Source: Hathewaya limosa
Lineage (GTDB): Bacteria; Bacillota; Clostridia; Clostridiales; Clostridiaceae
DNA length: 64,000 nucleotides
Assembly (NCBI RefSeq): GCF_030815255.1
Contig: NZ_JAUSWN010000003.1
Location: 1 to 64,000 of the forward strand
Reading direction: 5' to 3'
Each line of letters begins with the position of its first letter. Position 1 is the stretch's first letter. Position numbers and translations under genes: made by a program. Under the pieces are notes generated by a model. It was not told the origin of the DNA. It worked only from the letters and a program-made list of their open reading frames with translations, and ran no database searches. Shown piece after piece: positions 43,621-51,629 of this stretch.

Positions 43621-46600
43621 ATGTTAATGAGTAAAATGAATAATAAAAAGAAATCAGTTGGAATTGCATTAACTGGATTTTTAGTTTTAGGGGGAATCTC
43701 CCAATCACATGTCTATGCCTTTGAAAATAAAAATGATTCATCAATAGAATTGCATAAACAATCATATCTGAGTCCTGATTATTTAAAAAAACAATTAAAT
43801 AATTGTTCAGCGTCCTTAAATATAGAAAATGATTTAAATAAAAATAAATATATTTCTGTAGATAATTATTCAAGAAAAATACTTACTGCTAATTCAAGAA
43901 ATAGTTTAAATAAAGATAATACAAGCTCCGAAAAATTAACCACTATAAAACTAGAAAAAAATATTGATCAAACCAATATAAAAACTAAAAAAAATCAAAA
44001 ACATAACACTGGTGATATAGAAAAGGAAAGTGTAAAATCTTCTACTACTGAGCCAGAAGAAAAGCCTTCAAAACCAGTTCAAAAAGAGGTTTCTACAGAT
44101 AAAGATGGTATATATGAGGCTGAAATAAAAACTCTAAAAGAAAAATCTGATGAAATTTCAATGTCAGGTACTTATTTTGAGAAAAAAGCTAAATATACAA
44201 AGCAAAATGGTAAAGTTTATTGTGAAATAAATGTTTTAGCAATTGATTGGATGAAAAATATAAAAGTTTTCTTAAATAGTAAAGAAGTAAATCCAACAAT
44301 AACTAAGACTGGTAAAACAAAAGTTATGGGAATGGATCATGAAGGAGCTACTTTAAAATTTGAAGTGGACAAAGTAAATCCAGAGCTTACATTTAAGATG
44401 TATGTTGAACCAATGAGTTCAAATGTAACATTTAGAGTTGTAGGTGAAAAATTAAAGTTTGAAGCTTTGAAAGACACTAAGCCAGCAAATAAAGAAGATA
44501 AAGAAAAAGATAAAACTAAACCTTCTACAACAAAGCCAGAAGAAAAGCCTGCAAAACCAGTTCAAAAAGAGGTTTCTACAGATAAAGACGGTATATATGA
44601 GGCTGAAATAAAAACTCTAAAAGAAAAATCTGATGAAACTTCAATGTCAGGTACTTATTTTGAGAAAAAAGCTAAATATACAAAGCAAAATGGTAAAGTT
44701 TATTGTGAAATAAATGTTTTAGCAATTGATTGGATGAAAAATATAAAAGTTTTCTTAAATAGTAAAGAAGTAAATCCAACAATAACTAAGACTGGTAAAA
44801 CAAAAGTTATGGGAATGGATCATGAAGGAGCTACTTTAAAATTTGAAGTGGACAAAGTAAATCCAGAGCTTACATTTAAGATGTATGTTGAACCAATGAG
44901 TTCAAATGTAACATTTAGAGTTGTAGGTGAAAAATTAAAGTTTGAAGCTTTGAAAGACACTAAGCCAGCAAATAAAGAAGATAAAGAAAAAGATAAAACC
45001 AAACCTTCCACTACTAAGCCAGAAGAAAAACCAGATGTTAAACAAGATAAGGATAAACAAAAAGACAATCAAAATAAACCTAAAGAATCAGAAAATAAGC
45101 CTTCTGAAAAACCAATAGAGAAACCAGTTCAAAAGTCAGAAGTAACAAAATCAATTAATATAGTGGCATTAAAAGAAAATTCAAATGAACAATCTATGGC
45201 AGGTGACTATTTAAATGGAACTGTACAATATACAGAAAAGGATGGTAAAAAGTTCTTTACCTTAACTGTAACAAGAATAGATTGGATGAAAAACATAGAT
45301 GTATCAGTAGATGGTGCAAAGGTGCCTTATGACAAAAAAGAATTAGGTCAAATAGCAGAATTAACATTTGAAGTAAACAGTGAGAATTCTGAAGTAACAA
45401 TGCATATGAATGTAGTTCCTATGGGAAATTCAAGAGTTGCTTTTAGAGTTTTAAATGAAAATAATGTATCTGTAGAAAAACCTGATGTTAAACCAACTGA
45501 ACCTAAAAACAATGAAAATAAAGATAATCAAGATAAACCTAAAGAATCACAAAAAGAAGATAAACAAAAAGAACAACCTCAAACAAAGATAAATAAAGAA
45601 ATTTTAAAAATAGTAAAATTTAAAAATTTGAAAAAAGGTTCTTATAATAATGTTAAGACATTAGTTAGTTGTGATAATAAAAAACATGAAAAATTATTAA
45701 AAGAAAATTTAGATATAAAAACAGATATAAAAATTACAGAAGAGAAAGATGTTATGGTAACCATACTATTAAAAGGTAAGTATGCTAATGTTACTAATAT
45801 ACTTGTAGATGGAAAGTCTGTTATCTCTTCAGAAGTTTCTAAAAATAGAAAGGGATTACTAGCTCCTGAGGGAATTGTAATCAACAAGATAGTGGAAGAA
45901 AAATTAAATGAATCTAAAGTAGTTCAGTTTAAGCTTCCTAATATAAATTCAAAAATTGAATTAGTTACTGAAGATTCAAAAATACCAAATGAACAGATTA
46001 AAGCAAATATAGATATTAAAAATGATTTAGTTTCCAAGTCATTAGACAAGACAACGCTACCAAAAGAAATTGTTAATAAAGATTTGGACAATCAGTCTAG
46101 CTCTCAAAGTTCAAAACAAATTAAAGATGGTATGTATAATGTATCAATAAAAACATTAAAAGAAAGTTCAGATGAACCATCTATGGCTGGGGGATATATA
46201 GAAAAAGTAAATTATGAAGTGAAAGATGGAAAACAGTTTATTTTATTAAAGTTAAATAGATTAGATTGGATGACAAATATTACAGCTACTGTTGATGGTA
46301 AAACAATAACTCCTACTATCATAGAACGTACAAAAAATGATAAAGGAGAAGAAAAAGGAATTGTTAAATTTGAAGTAAGTTCACCTGAATCTAAGATTAA
46401 GTTAACTATGAATGTAGAGCCAATGGGTAATGCTAGAGTTTCATTTAGAGTAATACCTGAAGTAAATAGTTTAAAATTAATTGATCAAAATGATGCAAAA
46501 GATCAAGAACAAAAATCTAATGAAAAACCATTAGATCAAAATCAACAAGTTAAATCTGATAATAAAGATAAAGAGAAACCTAAAGAAGATAATACTAAAA

Positions 46601-47277
46601 ACAAAGATGAACAAAAAGATGATAAAGAGAAACCTAAAGAATCAGAAAAGAAGCCTTCTGGAAGGCAAGACAATAAAGAAAAACATAGTTTCTATGAAAT
46701 AAAGGTAGATACATTAAAAGAAAAGGATAATTCTCCATCTATGGCTGGAGAATATATAAAGGCTTCTAATTATGAAATAAAAGGTGATAAAAAATATTTA
46801 ATTTTAACTTTAAATAGAACAGATTGGATGACAAATATTAAAGCTATTGTTGATGGAAAAGAAATAACTCCTACTATTGTAGAAAGTTTTAAAAATTCTA
46901 AGGGAGAAGAAACTAGTAGAATTAAATTTGAAATCCCTAGTTTAGAGTCTCCGATTAAACTATCTATGAATGTTGAGCCAATGGGAAATTCAAGAGTTAC
47001 TTTTAGAGTTGTTCCTAATAAAAACTCTTTAAAACCTATAAATAACTTAAATTCAATTACTAATGCCCCTGCAAAGAAAACTAACTTAGATCCAAATTCT
47101 AAAAAGAAAGAATTAGAGCCTATAGAAGAAACAATTATTAATTCAGGTAAAGAAGAATCTAATAATAAAAAGAATTCTTTACCTAAGACAGGCTTACCAA
47201 TTAACACAGGTATTTTAGCTACATTAGGAACTATTTTATCTGGGTTAGGTATTAGCTTAAAGAAATTTAAGAAATAA
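43621..47277 (+). CDS. Multi-NEAT haem-binding surface protein, LPKTG anchored
   Basis: A 1218-residue surface protein. A signal peptide is at about 1-36. NEAT domains start near residues 160, 320, 510, 835 and 1022, and a divergent NEAT-like domain near 660. Lys/Pro-rich linkers separate them. LPKTG is at about 1187, followed by a hydrophobic stretch and KKFKK. The NEATs carry S-M-(A/S)-G in the lip helix and P-M near strands 7-8, so both haem ligands could be Met. The first two NEATs are nearly identical copies. It probably relays haem across the wall from the Shr-like receptor to the small NEAT protein and IsdE-like lipoprotein. It has its own Fur-like promoter; the next gene follows after 14 bases. 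Confidence 0.9.
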   Translation: MLMSKMNNKKKSVGIALTGFLVLGGISQSHVYAFENKNDSSIELHKQSYLSPDYLKKQLNNCSASLNIENDLNKNKYISVDNYSRKILTANSRNSLNKDNTSSEKLTTIKLEKNIDQTNIKTKKNQKHNTGDIEKESVKSSTTEPEEKPSKPVQKEVSTDKDGIYEAEIKTLKEKSDEISMSGTYFEKKAKYTKQNGKVYCEINVLAIDWMKNIKVFLNSKEVNPTITKTGKTKVMGMDHEGATLKFEVDKVNPELTFKMYVEPMSSNVTFRVVGEKLKFEALKDTKPANKEDKEKDKTKPSTTKPEEKPAKPVQKEVSTDKDGIYEAEIKTLKEKSDETSMSGTYFEKKAKYTKQNGKVYCEINVLAIDWMKNIKVFLNSKEVNPTITKTGKTKVMGMDHEGATLKFEVDKVNPELTFKMYVEPMSSNVTFRVVGEKLKFEALKDTKPANKEDKEKDKTKPSTTKPEEKPDVKQDKDKQKDNQNKPKESENKPSEKPIEKPVQKSEVTKSINIVALKENSNEQSMAGDYLNGTVQYTEKDGKKFFTLTVTRIDWMKNIDVSVDGAKVPYDKKELGQIAELTFEVNSENSEVTMHMNVVPMGNSRVAFRVLNENNVSVEKPDVKPTEPKNNENKDNQDKPKESQKEDKQKEQPQTKINKEILKIVKFKNLKKGSYNNVKTLVSCDNKKHEKLLKENLDIKTDIKITEEKDVMVTILLKGKYANVTNILVDGKSVISSEVSKNRKGLLAPEGIVINKIVEEKLNESKVVQFKLPNINSKIELVTEDSKIPNEQIKANIDIKNDLVSKSLDKTTLPKEIVNKDLDNQSSSQSSKQIKDGMYNVSIKTLKESSDEPSMAGGYIEKVNYEVKDGKQFILLKLNRLDWMTNITATVDGKTITPTIIERTKNDKGEEKGIVKFEVSSPESKIKLTMNVEPMGNARVSFRVIPEVNSLKLIDQNDAKDQEQKSNEKPLDQNQQVKSDNKDKEKPKEDNTKNKDEQKDDKEKPKESEKKPSGRQDNKEKHSFYEIKVDTLKEKDNSPSMAGEYIKASNYEIKGDKKYLILTLNRTDWMTNIKAIVDGKEITPTIVESFKNSKGEETSRIKFEIPSLESPIKLSMNVEPMGNSRVTFRVVPNKNSLKPINNLNSITNAPAKKTNLDPNSKKKELEPIEETIINSGKEESNNKKNSLPKTGLPINTGILATLGTILSGLGISLKKFKK
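44047..45012 (+). repeat. Tandem duplication, period 483 bases, within the multi-NEAT gene
   Basis: About 44047-44529 and 44530-45012 are near-identical, with few single-base changes, one of them giving Ile to Thr before SMSG. The period is exactly 161 codons and covers one NEAT plus its linker. It points to recent unequal crossing-over or slippage, and to possible copy-number variation among strains. Confidence 0.9.
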
Positions 47278-47291
47278 AAGGAGAGAATGGT

Positions 47292-47969
47292 ATGAAAAAG
47301 AAAGTTTTAAGTTTATTAATAATAGGTACATTAGCTACTGGAATATCAGGTGTAATGACGAGTAATGTTTTTGCAGCAGGAAATTCAGATAATGCAAGCA
47401 AATCAATGGTGTTACTTGCTAAGAATGATAGTTTGCAGGATGGAAAATATTCTGTAGGAATTAAAATATTAAAAGAAAAAAGTGATGATCTATCTATGGC
47501 AGGACAATATATTGGACAAACAGCTAAAATAAATGTTGAAAATGGTAAAATGTATCTTTCTGTTGATGTTACAAGAATAGATTGGATGAAAAATATTTCT
47601 GTTTTTTTAAACGGTTCTTCTGTTAATTATGATTTAAAAAAAGCTTCTGATAATAAAAATGCAACTGTAAAATTCCAAATACCAAATACTAAACCTGATA
47701 TTAAATTTGGTATGAATGTAGAACCAATGGGTAATGCTAGAGTTGCTTTTAGAGTTGTTTTAAATGATAACATAACAAAACTAGCAGGTTCAACAGTAAA
47801 AAATAATAATGATAATGCTAATGAAGCTACTAGTTCTTCATTAGCAAAAGCTACTAAATCAAAAGGTGAATTACCTAAGACAGGCTCTCCTATATCTCAA
47901 TCAAGTTTATTATGGTTAGGAGGATTAACTACTGTATTAGGTGGTGTTTTACTTAAAAAGAAAAACTAA
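47292..47969 (+). CDS. Single-NEAT haem-binding protein, LPKTG anchored
   Basis: A 225-residue protein with a signal peptide (about 1-30), one NEAT domain (about 50-155, with LSMAGQYI and EPMGNARVAFRV) and a sorting signal LPKTG at about 196 with hydrophobic tail and KKK. Being short, it would sit close to the membrane within the wall. It is a likely IsdC-like carrier handing haem to the lipoprotein. GGAGAG precedes the ATG. It lies in the same transcript as the multi-NEAT gene. Confidence 0.88.
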   Translation: MKKKVLSLLIIGTLATGISGVMTSNVFAAGNSDNASKSMVLLAKNDSLQDGKYSVGIKILKEKSDDLSMAGQYIGQTAKINVENGKMYLSVDVTRIDWMKNISVFLNGSSVNYDLKKASDNKNATVKFQIPNTKPDIKFGMNVEPMGNARVAFRVVLNDNITKLAGSTVKNNNDNANEATSSSLAKATKSKGELPKTGSPISQSSLLWLGGLTTVLGGVLLKKKN

Positions 47970-47981
47970 CTTTCATAAGTA

Positions 47982-48034
47982 AAAAGAACTCTGTTTTAAG
48001 GAATTTAGTAATTTTCTTAAAACGGAGTTTCTTT
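47982..48034 (+). terminator. Imperfect hairpin between NEAT and transporter genes
   Basis: AAAGAACTCTGTTTTAAG pairs with CTTAAAACGGAGTTTCTTT with two mismatches around a 16-base loop. The T-run after it is short. It may cause partial termination, lowering transporter expression relative to the NEAT proteins. Confidence 0.55.
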
Positions 48035-48057
48035 GCAGTAATTAAGGGGGAACGTAT

Positions 48058-48966
48058 ATGAAAAAAATATTGGCTTTAGTTTTATCATCTTTTATGACCT
48101 TTTCTCTAGTTGGCTGTAGTTCTTCAGCAAAAGAAACAAAAAAAGATACTAAGGAAGCCATAAGTACTAAAGATGATAATAATAAAAAGGACAAAAGAGT
48201 TATCGCTGGAAGCATGGCAATAGCAGAAATGTTAGCAAAATTAGATATAAAACTAGTAGGAAGACCAACAACTCAATATCAAATATCTGATAAGGTAAAG
48301 CCGATTCCTGAAATAGGACTACCTATGAGTCCCGATTTAGAAAGAGTTAAAGCTTTACGTCCAGATGTGTATATAACTTCTGGAGCTTTACAAGAATTAA
48401 TAGAAAATCCATTAAAACAAAATAAAATAAATAGTTTGTTTTGTAATTTAGATTCTTATGATGATGTTAAGAAAACTATAAAAGATCTTTCAGATAAATT
48501 TAATAGACAAGAAAATGGTGAAAAACTACTTAATGAAATAACAACTAAAGAAAAAGAGATCTTAAAAAATATCGATAAAAATAAAAAACCTAAAATAATG
48601 ATTTTGTTTGGTGCACCAGGACATTTTATGCTTGCTACTAAAAATTCATTTGCAGGAAGTTTAATTGAAAAATTAGGTGGAGAAAATATTGCTAATGAAG
48701 TAAATTTAAAAGGTCAATATGTACCATTTTCCTTAGAAACAGCTTTAAAGGAAAATCCAGATATTATCTTTAGAATGTATCATGGCTATATTGATGAGGC
48801 TAGGAAACAAGTAGATGAAGAATTTAGAACTAATGCTCAATGGAAAAAGTTTAAGGCTATAAAAGAAAATAAAGTTTATGATTTAGATCCTGTATATTTT
48901 AATGTTACAGGAGATATAAAAGCTGCGGATTCTTTAGCAAAAATGAAGGAATATTTATATAAATAA
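48058..48966 (+). CDS. isdE: Haem ABC transporter substrate-binding lipoprotein (IsdE-like)
   Basis: A 302-residue lipoprotein with lipobox LVGC (Cys20) and a Lys-rich linker, then a type III solute-binding fold. Met90 in GLPMSPD and His242 in RMYHG stand where IsdE has its axial Met and His haem ligands. It receives haem from the NEAT proteins and delivers it to the permease. It starts with ATG after AAGGGGG and is followed by permease and ATPase genes in one operon. Confidence 0.88.
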   Translation: MKKILALVLSSFMTFSLVGCSSSAKETKKDTKEAISTKDDNNKKDKRVIAGSMAIAEMLAKLDIKLVGRPTTQYQISDKVKPIPEIGLPMSPDLERVKALRPDVYITSGALQELIENPLKQNKINSLFCNLDSYDDVKKTIKDLSDKFNRQENGEKLLNEITTKEKEILKNIDKNKKPKIMILFGAPGHFMLATKNSFAGSLIEKLGGENIANEVNLKGQYVPFSLETALKENPDIIFRMYHGYIDEARKQVDEEFRTNAQWKKFKAIKENKVYDLDPVYFNVTGDIKAADSLAKMKEYLYK

Positions 48967-48983
48967 CTGGAATGGTGAAATAA

Positions 48984-49973
48984 ATGAAAAAGCTAAGTGA
49001 TAAAATTAAAGTATTAATAATTTTAATAAGTTTGATATTACTAGGATTCCTTATAGTTGTTACTATAGGAATAGGAAGTGTAAACATACCTATAAATGAA
49101 ATAATTCAAACTTTTTTAGGACATGGTAATGAAATAACTGAAAGTATAATTATGGACATGAGATTACCTAGAATAATAATCGCTGTATTTGTTGGAGCAA
49201 GTTTATCCATATCAGGTGCATTGCTTCAGTCTGTTATGAAAAATCCACTTGCTGATCCTGGAATTACAGGTGTTTCTTCAGGTGCTAGTTTAGCGGCTAT
49301 AGTAGTTATGCTTTACTTACCGCATTTACATGGTTCCTTGCCATTTATAGCATTTTTAGGAGCTATTGTATCTTGTATTATGGTTTTTGCCCTTTCTTGG
49401 GATAATGGATTAAATTCTATGAGAATAATTTTAGCAGGTGTTGCTGTAAATGCTATTTTTGTTGGAGCAACTTCTTTGCTATCTATATTAAACAGTGATA
49501 AGATACAGGGAATATTATTATGGATTAATGGAAGTATTGCTTATAAAGGATGGAAAGAAGTAACGTATCTTGTTCCTTATAGCATAATAGGAATAATACT
49601 ATCTTTATTCTGTACTAAAGGTGCTAATCTTCTAGCATTAGGTGATGATGTAGCAACAAATTTAGGAGTAAATGTAAATAGAACTAGAATATTTATATCA
49701 TTAGTTGCTGTATTTTTAGCAGGAATAAGTACTTCTGTAGTAGGTATTATAGGGTTTATTGGACTTATAGTTCCTCATATATGTAGATTAATTTTAGGAT
49801 ACGACTATAAATATTTAATTCCTATGAGTGCTGTCTTAGGATCGATTTTATTGTTAATTGCAGATACCATGGCAAGGTTTATTGCAAGGCCAGTAGAATT
49901 ACCTGTAGGTGTAATAATGTCCATGATAGGTGGACCATTCTTCTTATTCTTATTAAGGAGGAAAAAAAACTAA
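48984..49973 (+). CDS. isdF: FecCD-family haem/iron permease
   Basis: A 329-residue permease with about ten hydrophobic segments. GALLQSVMKNPLADPGITGVSSGA and FIGLIVPHICRLILG are FecCD hallmarks, and PVELPVGVIMSMIGGPFFLFLL is the usual C terminus. It makes the membrane channel of the haem importer. It starts 17 bases after the lipoprotein gene, and its stop overlaps the ATPase start. Confidence 0.9.
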   Translation: MKKLSDKIKVLIILISLILLGFLIVVTIGIGSVNIPINEIIQTFLGHGNEITESIIMDMRLPRIIIAVFVGASLSISGALLQSVMKNPLADPGITGVSSGASLAAIVVMLYLPHLHGSLPFIAFLGAIVSCIMVFALSWDNGLNSMRIILAGVAVNAIFVGATSLLSILNSDKIQGILLWINGSIAYKGWKEVTYLVPYSIIGIILSLFCTKGANLLALGDDVATNLGVNVNRTRIFISLVAVFLAGISTSVVGIIGFIGLIVPHICRLILGYDYKYLIPMSAVLGSILLLIADTMARFIARPVELPVGVIMSMIGGPFFLFLLRRKKN

Positions 49974-50758
49974 TGCTTAAAATAGATAATTTTTCAGTAG
50001 GTTATGATACAAAGGTTATAGTAAAAAATTTTAATTTACATGTTAAAAAAGGTGATATGCTTACAATTATAGGACCAAATGGTTCCGGAAAATCTACAGT
50101 TCTAAAAGCTATAGGAAGACTTTTAAATCCAATGGATGGTGTAGTTTACTTAGATAATAAATTACTTTCTGAAATGAGTAATAAGGAAATAGCAAAAGAA
50201 ATGGCTTGTTTATCTCAACACAATTCTACTCCTAAAGATATGACCATAAGAAAAATAGTAGGTTTTGGAAGAACCCCACATAAAGGATGGTTTGAATCTT
50301 TAAATAAAGAAGATGAGGGGATAATTGATTGGGCAATCGAAAAAACCAATCTTAAAAGACTACAAGATGAAAATATAGTAAATATCTCCGGTGGTGAAAG
50401 ACAAAGGGCATGGATAGCTATGGCATTAGCTCAAAAACCTAAAATTCTTTTATTAGATGAGCCTACAACTTATTTAGATATAAACAATCAAATAGAAATA
50501 TTGGAACTTGTAAAAGAATTAAATGAAAAACTAAAATTAACTGTTATAATGGTGTTACATGATTTAAATCAGGCGGCTAAATATAGTAATAGAGTATTAG
50601 TAATAAAAAATGGTGAAATTAAAGCCGAGGGAAAACCAGAAGAAGTATTAGATGAACAATTAATAAGAGAAGTATATAATGTAGATATGAAAATATTAAA
50701 AAATCAATTAGGAGAAAAACTAATTTTAATTCCTAAAAAAGTTTATAAGCAAAGTTAA
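49973..50758 (+). CDS. Haem/iron ABC transporter ATP-binding protein
   Basis: A 261-residue ATPase with Walker A GPNGSGKST, Q-loop SQHN, signature ISGGERQRAW, Walker B LLLDEPTTYLD and H-loop LHDLN, all typical of FecE/HmuV. It powers the importer with the two preceding gene products. Its ATG overlaps the permease stop by one base. Confidence 0.92.
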   Translation: MLKIDNFSVGYDTKVIVKNFNLHVKKGDMLTIIGPNGSGKSTVLKAIGRLLNPMDGVVYLDNKLLSEMSNKEIAKEMACLSQHNSTPKDMTIRKIVGFGRTPHKGWFESLNKEDEGIIDWAIEKTNLKRLQDENIVNISGGERQRAWIAMALAQKPKILLLDEPTTYLDINNQIEILELVKELNEKLKLTVIMVLHDLNQAAKYSNRVLVIKNGEIKAEGKPEEVLDEQLIREVYNVDMKILKNQLGEKLILIPKKVYKQS

Positions 50759-50797
50759 AGTTTTATTATTAAATCATCTTTAAGGAGTTATAAATCT

Positions 50798-51403
50798 ATG
50801 AAAAAAAATTTTATTCCATATTTGTTAATTATAATAGGTATTACTTTAGTAGCTACATCTATTGGTTTAAAAATTTATTCTAAAAATGTAGAGTCTAAAT
50901 TAATACATAAATTCGATAAAGAAATAGAAGATAGTATTAATCACAATAAAAATCTTAAAAGTAAAAACAAAAATCTTAAAAATATAGAAGTTAAATTTAA
51001 AAAGGTTGAACATGGAAGAGAATTTGCTATAATTGAGATACCTTCTATAGATTTAAAATCTGTAATAGTACAGGGAGTAAATAAAGAAGAGCTAAGATAT
51101 TATTTAGGTCATTTTGAAGATACAGCTTTGCCAGGTCAAGAAGGTAACTTTTGTATAGCAGGTCATAGTAGTCATATTTATAATGAACTCCTAAATGAGC
51201 TTTATAAGGTAAGTGTTGGTGACAAAATTATAATAAAAACTTTAAAAAAAGATTTTGAATATAAAATAAACAAAAAATTTGTTGTAGAACCTAGTGATGT
51301 TAATGTTTTAAAACAAGACAAATCAAAAAAACAAATGACTATAGTAACTTGTACTAACAATGGTACACAACGTTTAATTGTACAGGCTGAACTAAAAAAA
51401 TAA
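50798..51403 (+). CDS. Sortase (LPXTG transpeptidase, probably class D-like)
   Basis: A 201-residue membrane-anchored enzyme. Residues 5-25 are a membrane segment. The catalytic triad is His123 (AGHSS), Cys185 (TIVTC) and Arg192 (QRLIV). It joins LPXTG proteins to peptidoglycan, and three LPKTG proteins are encoded just upstream, so it is likely their dedicated sortase. Size and TIVTCT context fit class D/A-like enzymes more than sortase B, which in Isd loci uses an NPQTN signal. It lies 39 bases after the ATPase gene. Confidence 0.88.
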   Translation: MKKNFIPYLLIIIGITLVATSIGLKIYSKNVESKLIHKFDKEIEDSINHNKNLKSKNKNLKNIEVKFKKVEHGREFAIIEIPSIDLKSVIVQGVNKEELRYYLGHFEDTALPGQEGNFCIAGHSSHIYNELLNELYKVSVGDKIIIKTLKKDFEYKINKKFVVEPSDVNVLKQDKSKKQMTIVTCTNNGTQRLIVQAELKK

Positions 51404-51425
51404 AATATATCCTCGTTTATACCTT

Positions 51426-51482
51426 AAAAACGCTTATGAAATAGCAACTTTAAAATAAGCTATTTCATAGGTGTTTTTTTAT
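51426..51482 (+). terminator. Terminator of the haem operon
   Basis: AAAACGCTTATGAAATAGC pairs with GCTATTTCATAGGTGTTTT (small mismatches) and is followed by T's. Confidence 0.85.
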
Positions 51483-51509
51483 AAATATTTAACAAATATA
51501 TAGAATAAC

Positions 51510-51547
51510 AAAGCTGCAAAGCTATAGAATATATATTTGCAGCTTTG
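51510..51547. repeat. Inverted repeat without T-run
   Basis: AAAGCTGCAAA and TTTGCAGCTTT are perfect 11-base arms with a 16-base A/T-rich loop, between the convergent sortase and ABC genes. It lacks a clear T tract on either strand, so it may be a second terminator, an mRNA-stabilising stem or a protein site. Confidence 0.6.
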
Positions 51548-51629
51548 ACTACTATTTAAAAATATTATTGGAGATTAGCCTTTATAGTATTTTTAAATTT
51601 GAATTATTCAATTTAATGTATAAAATGTG

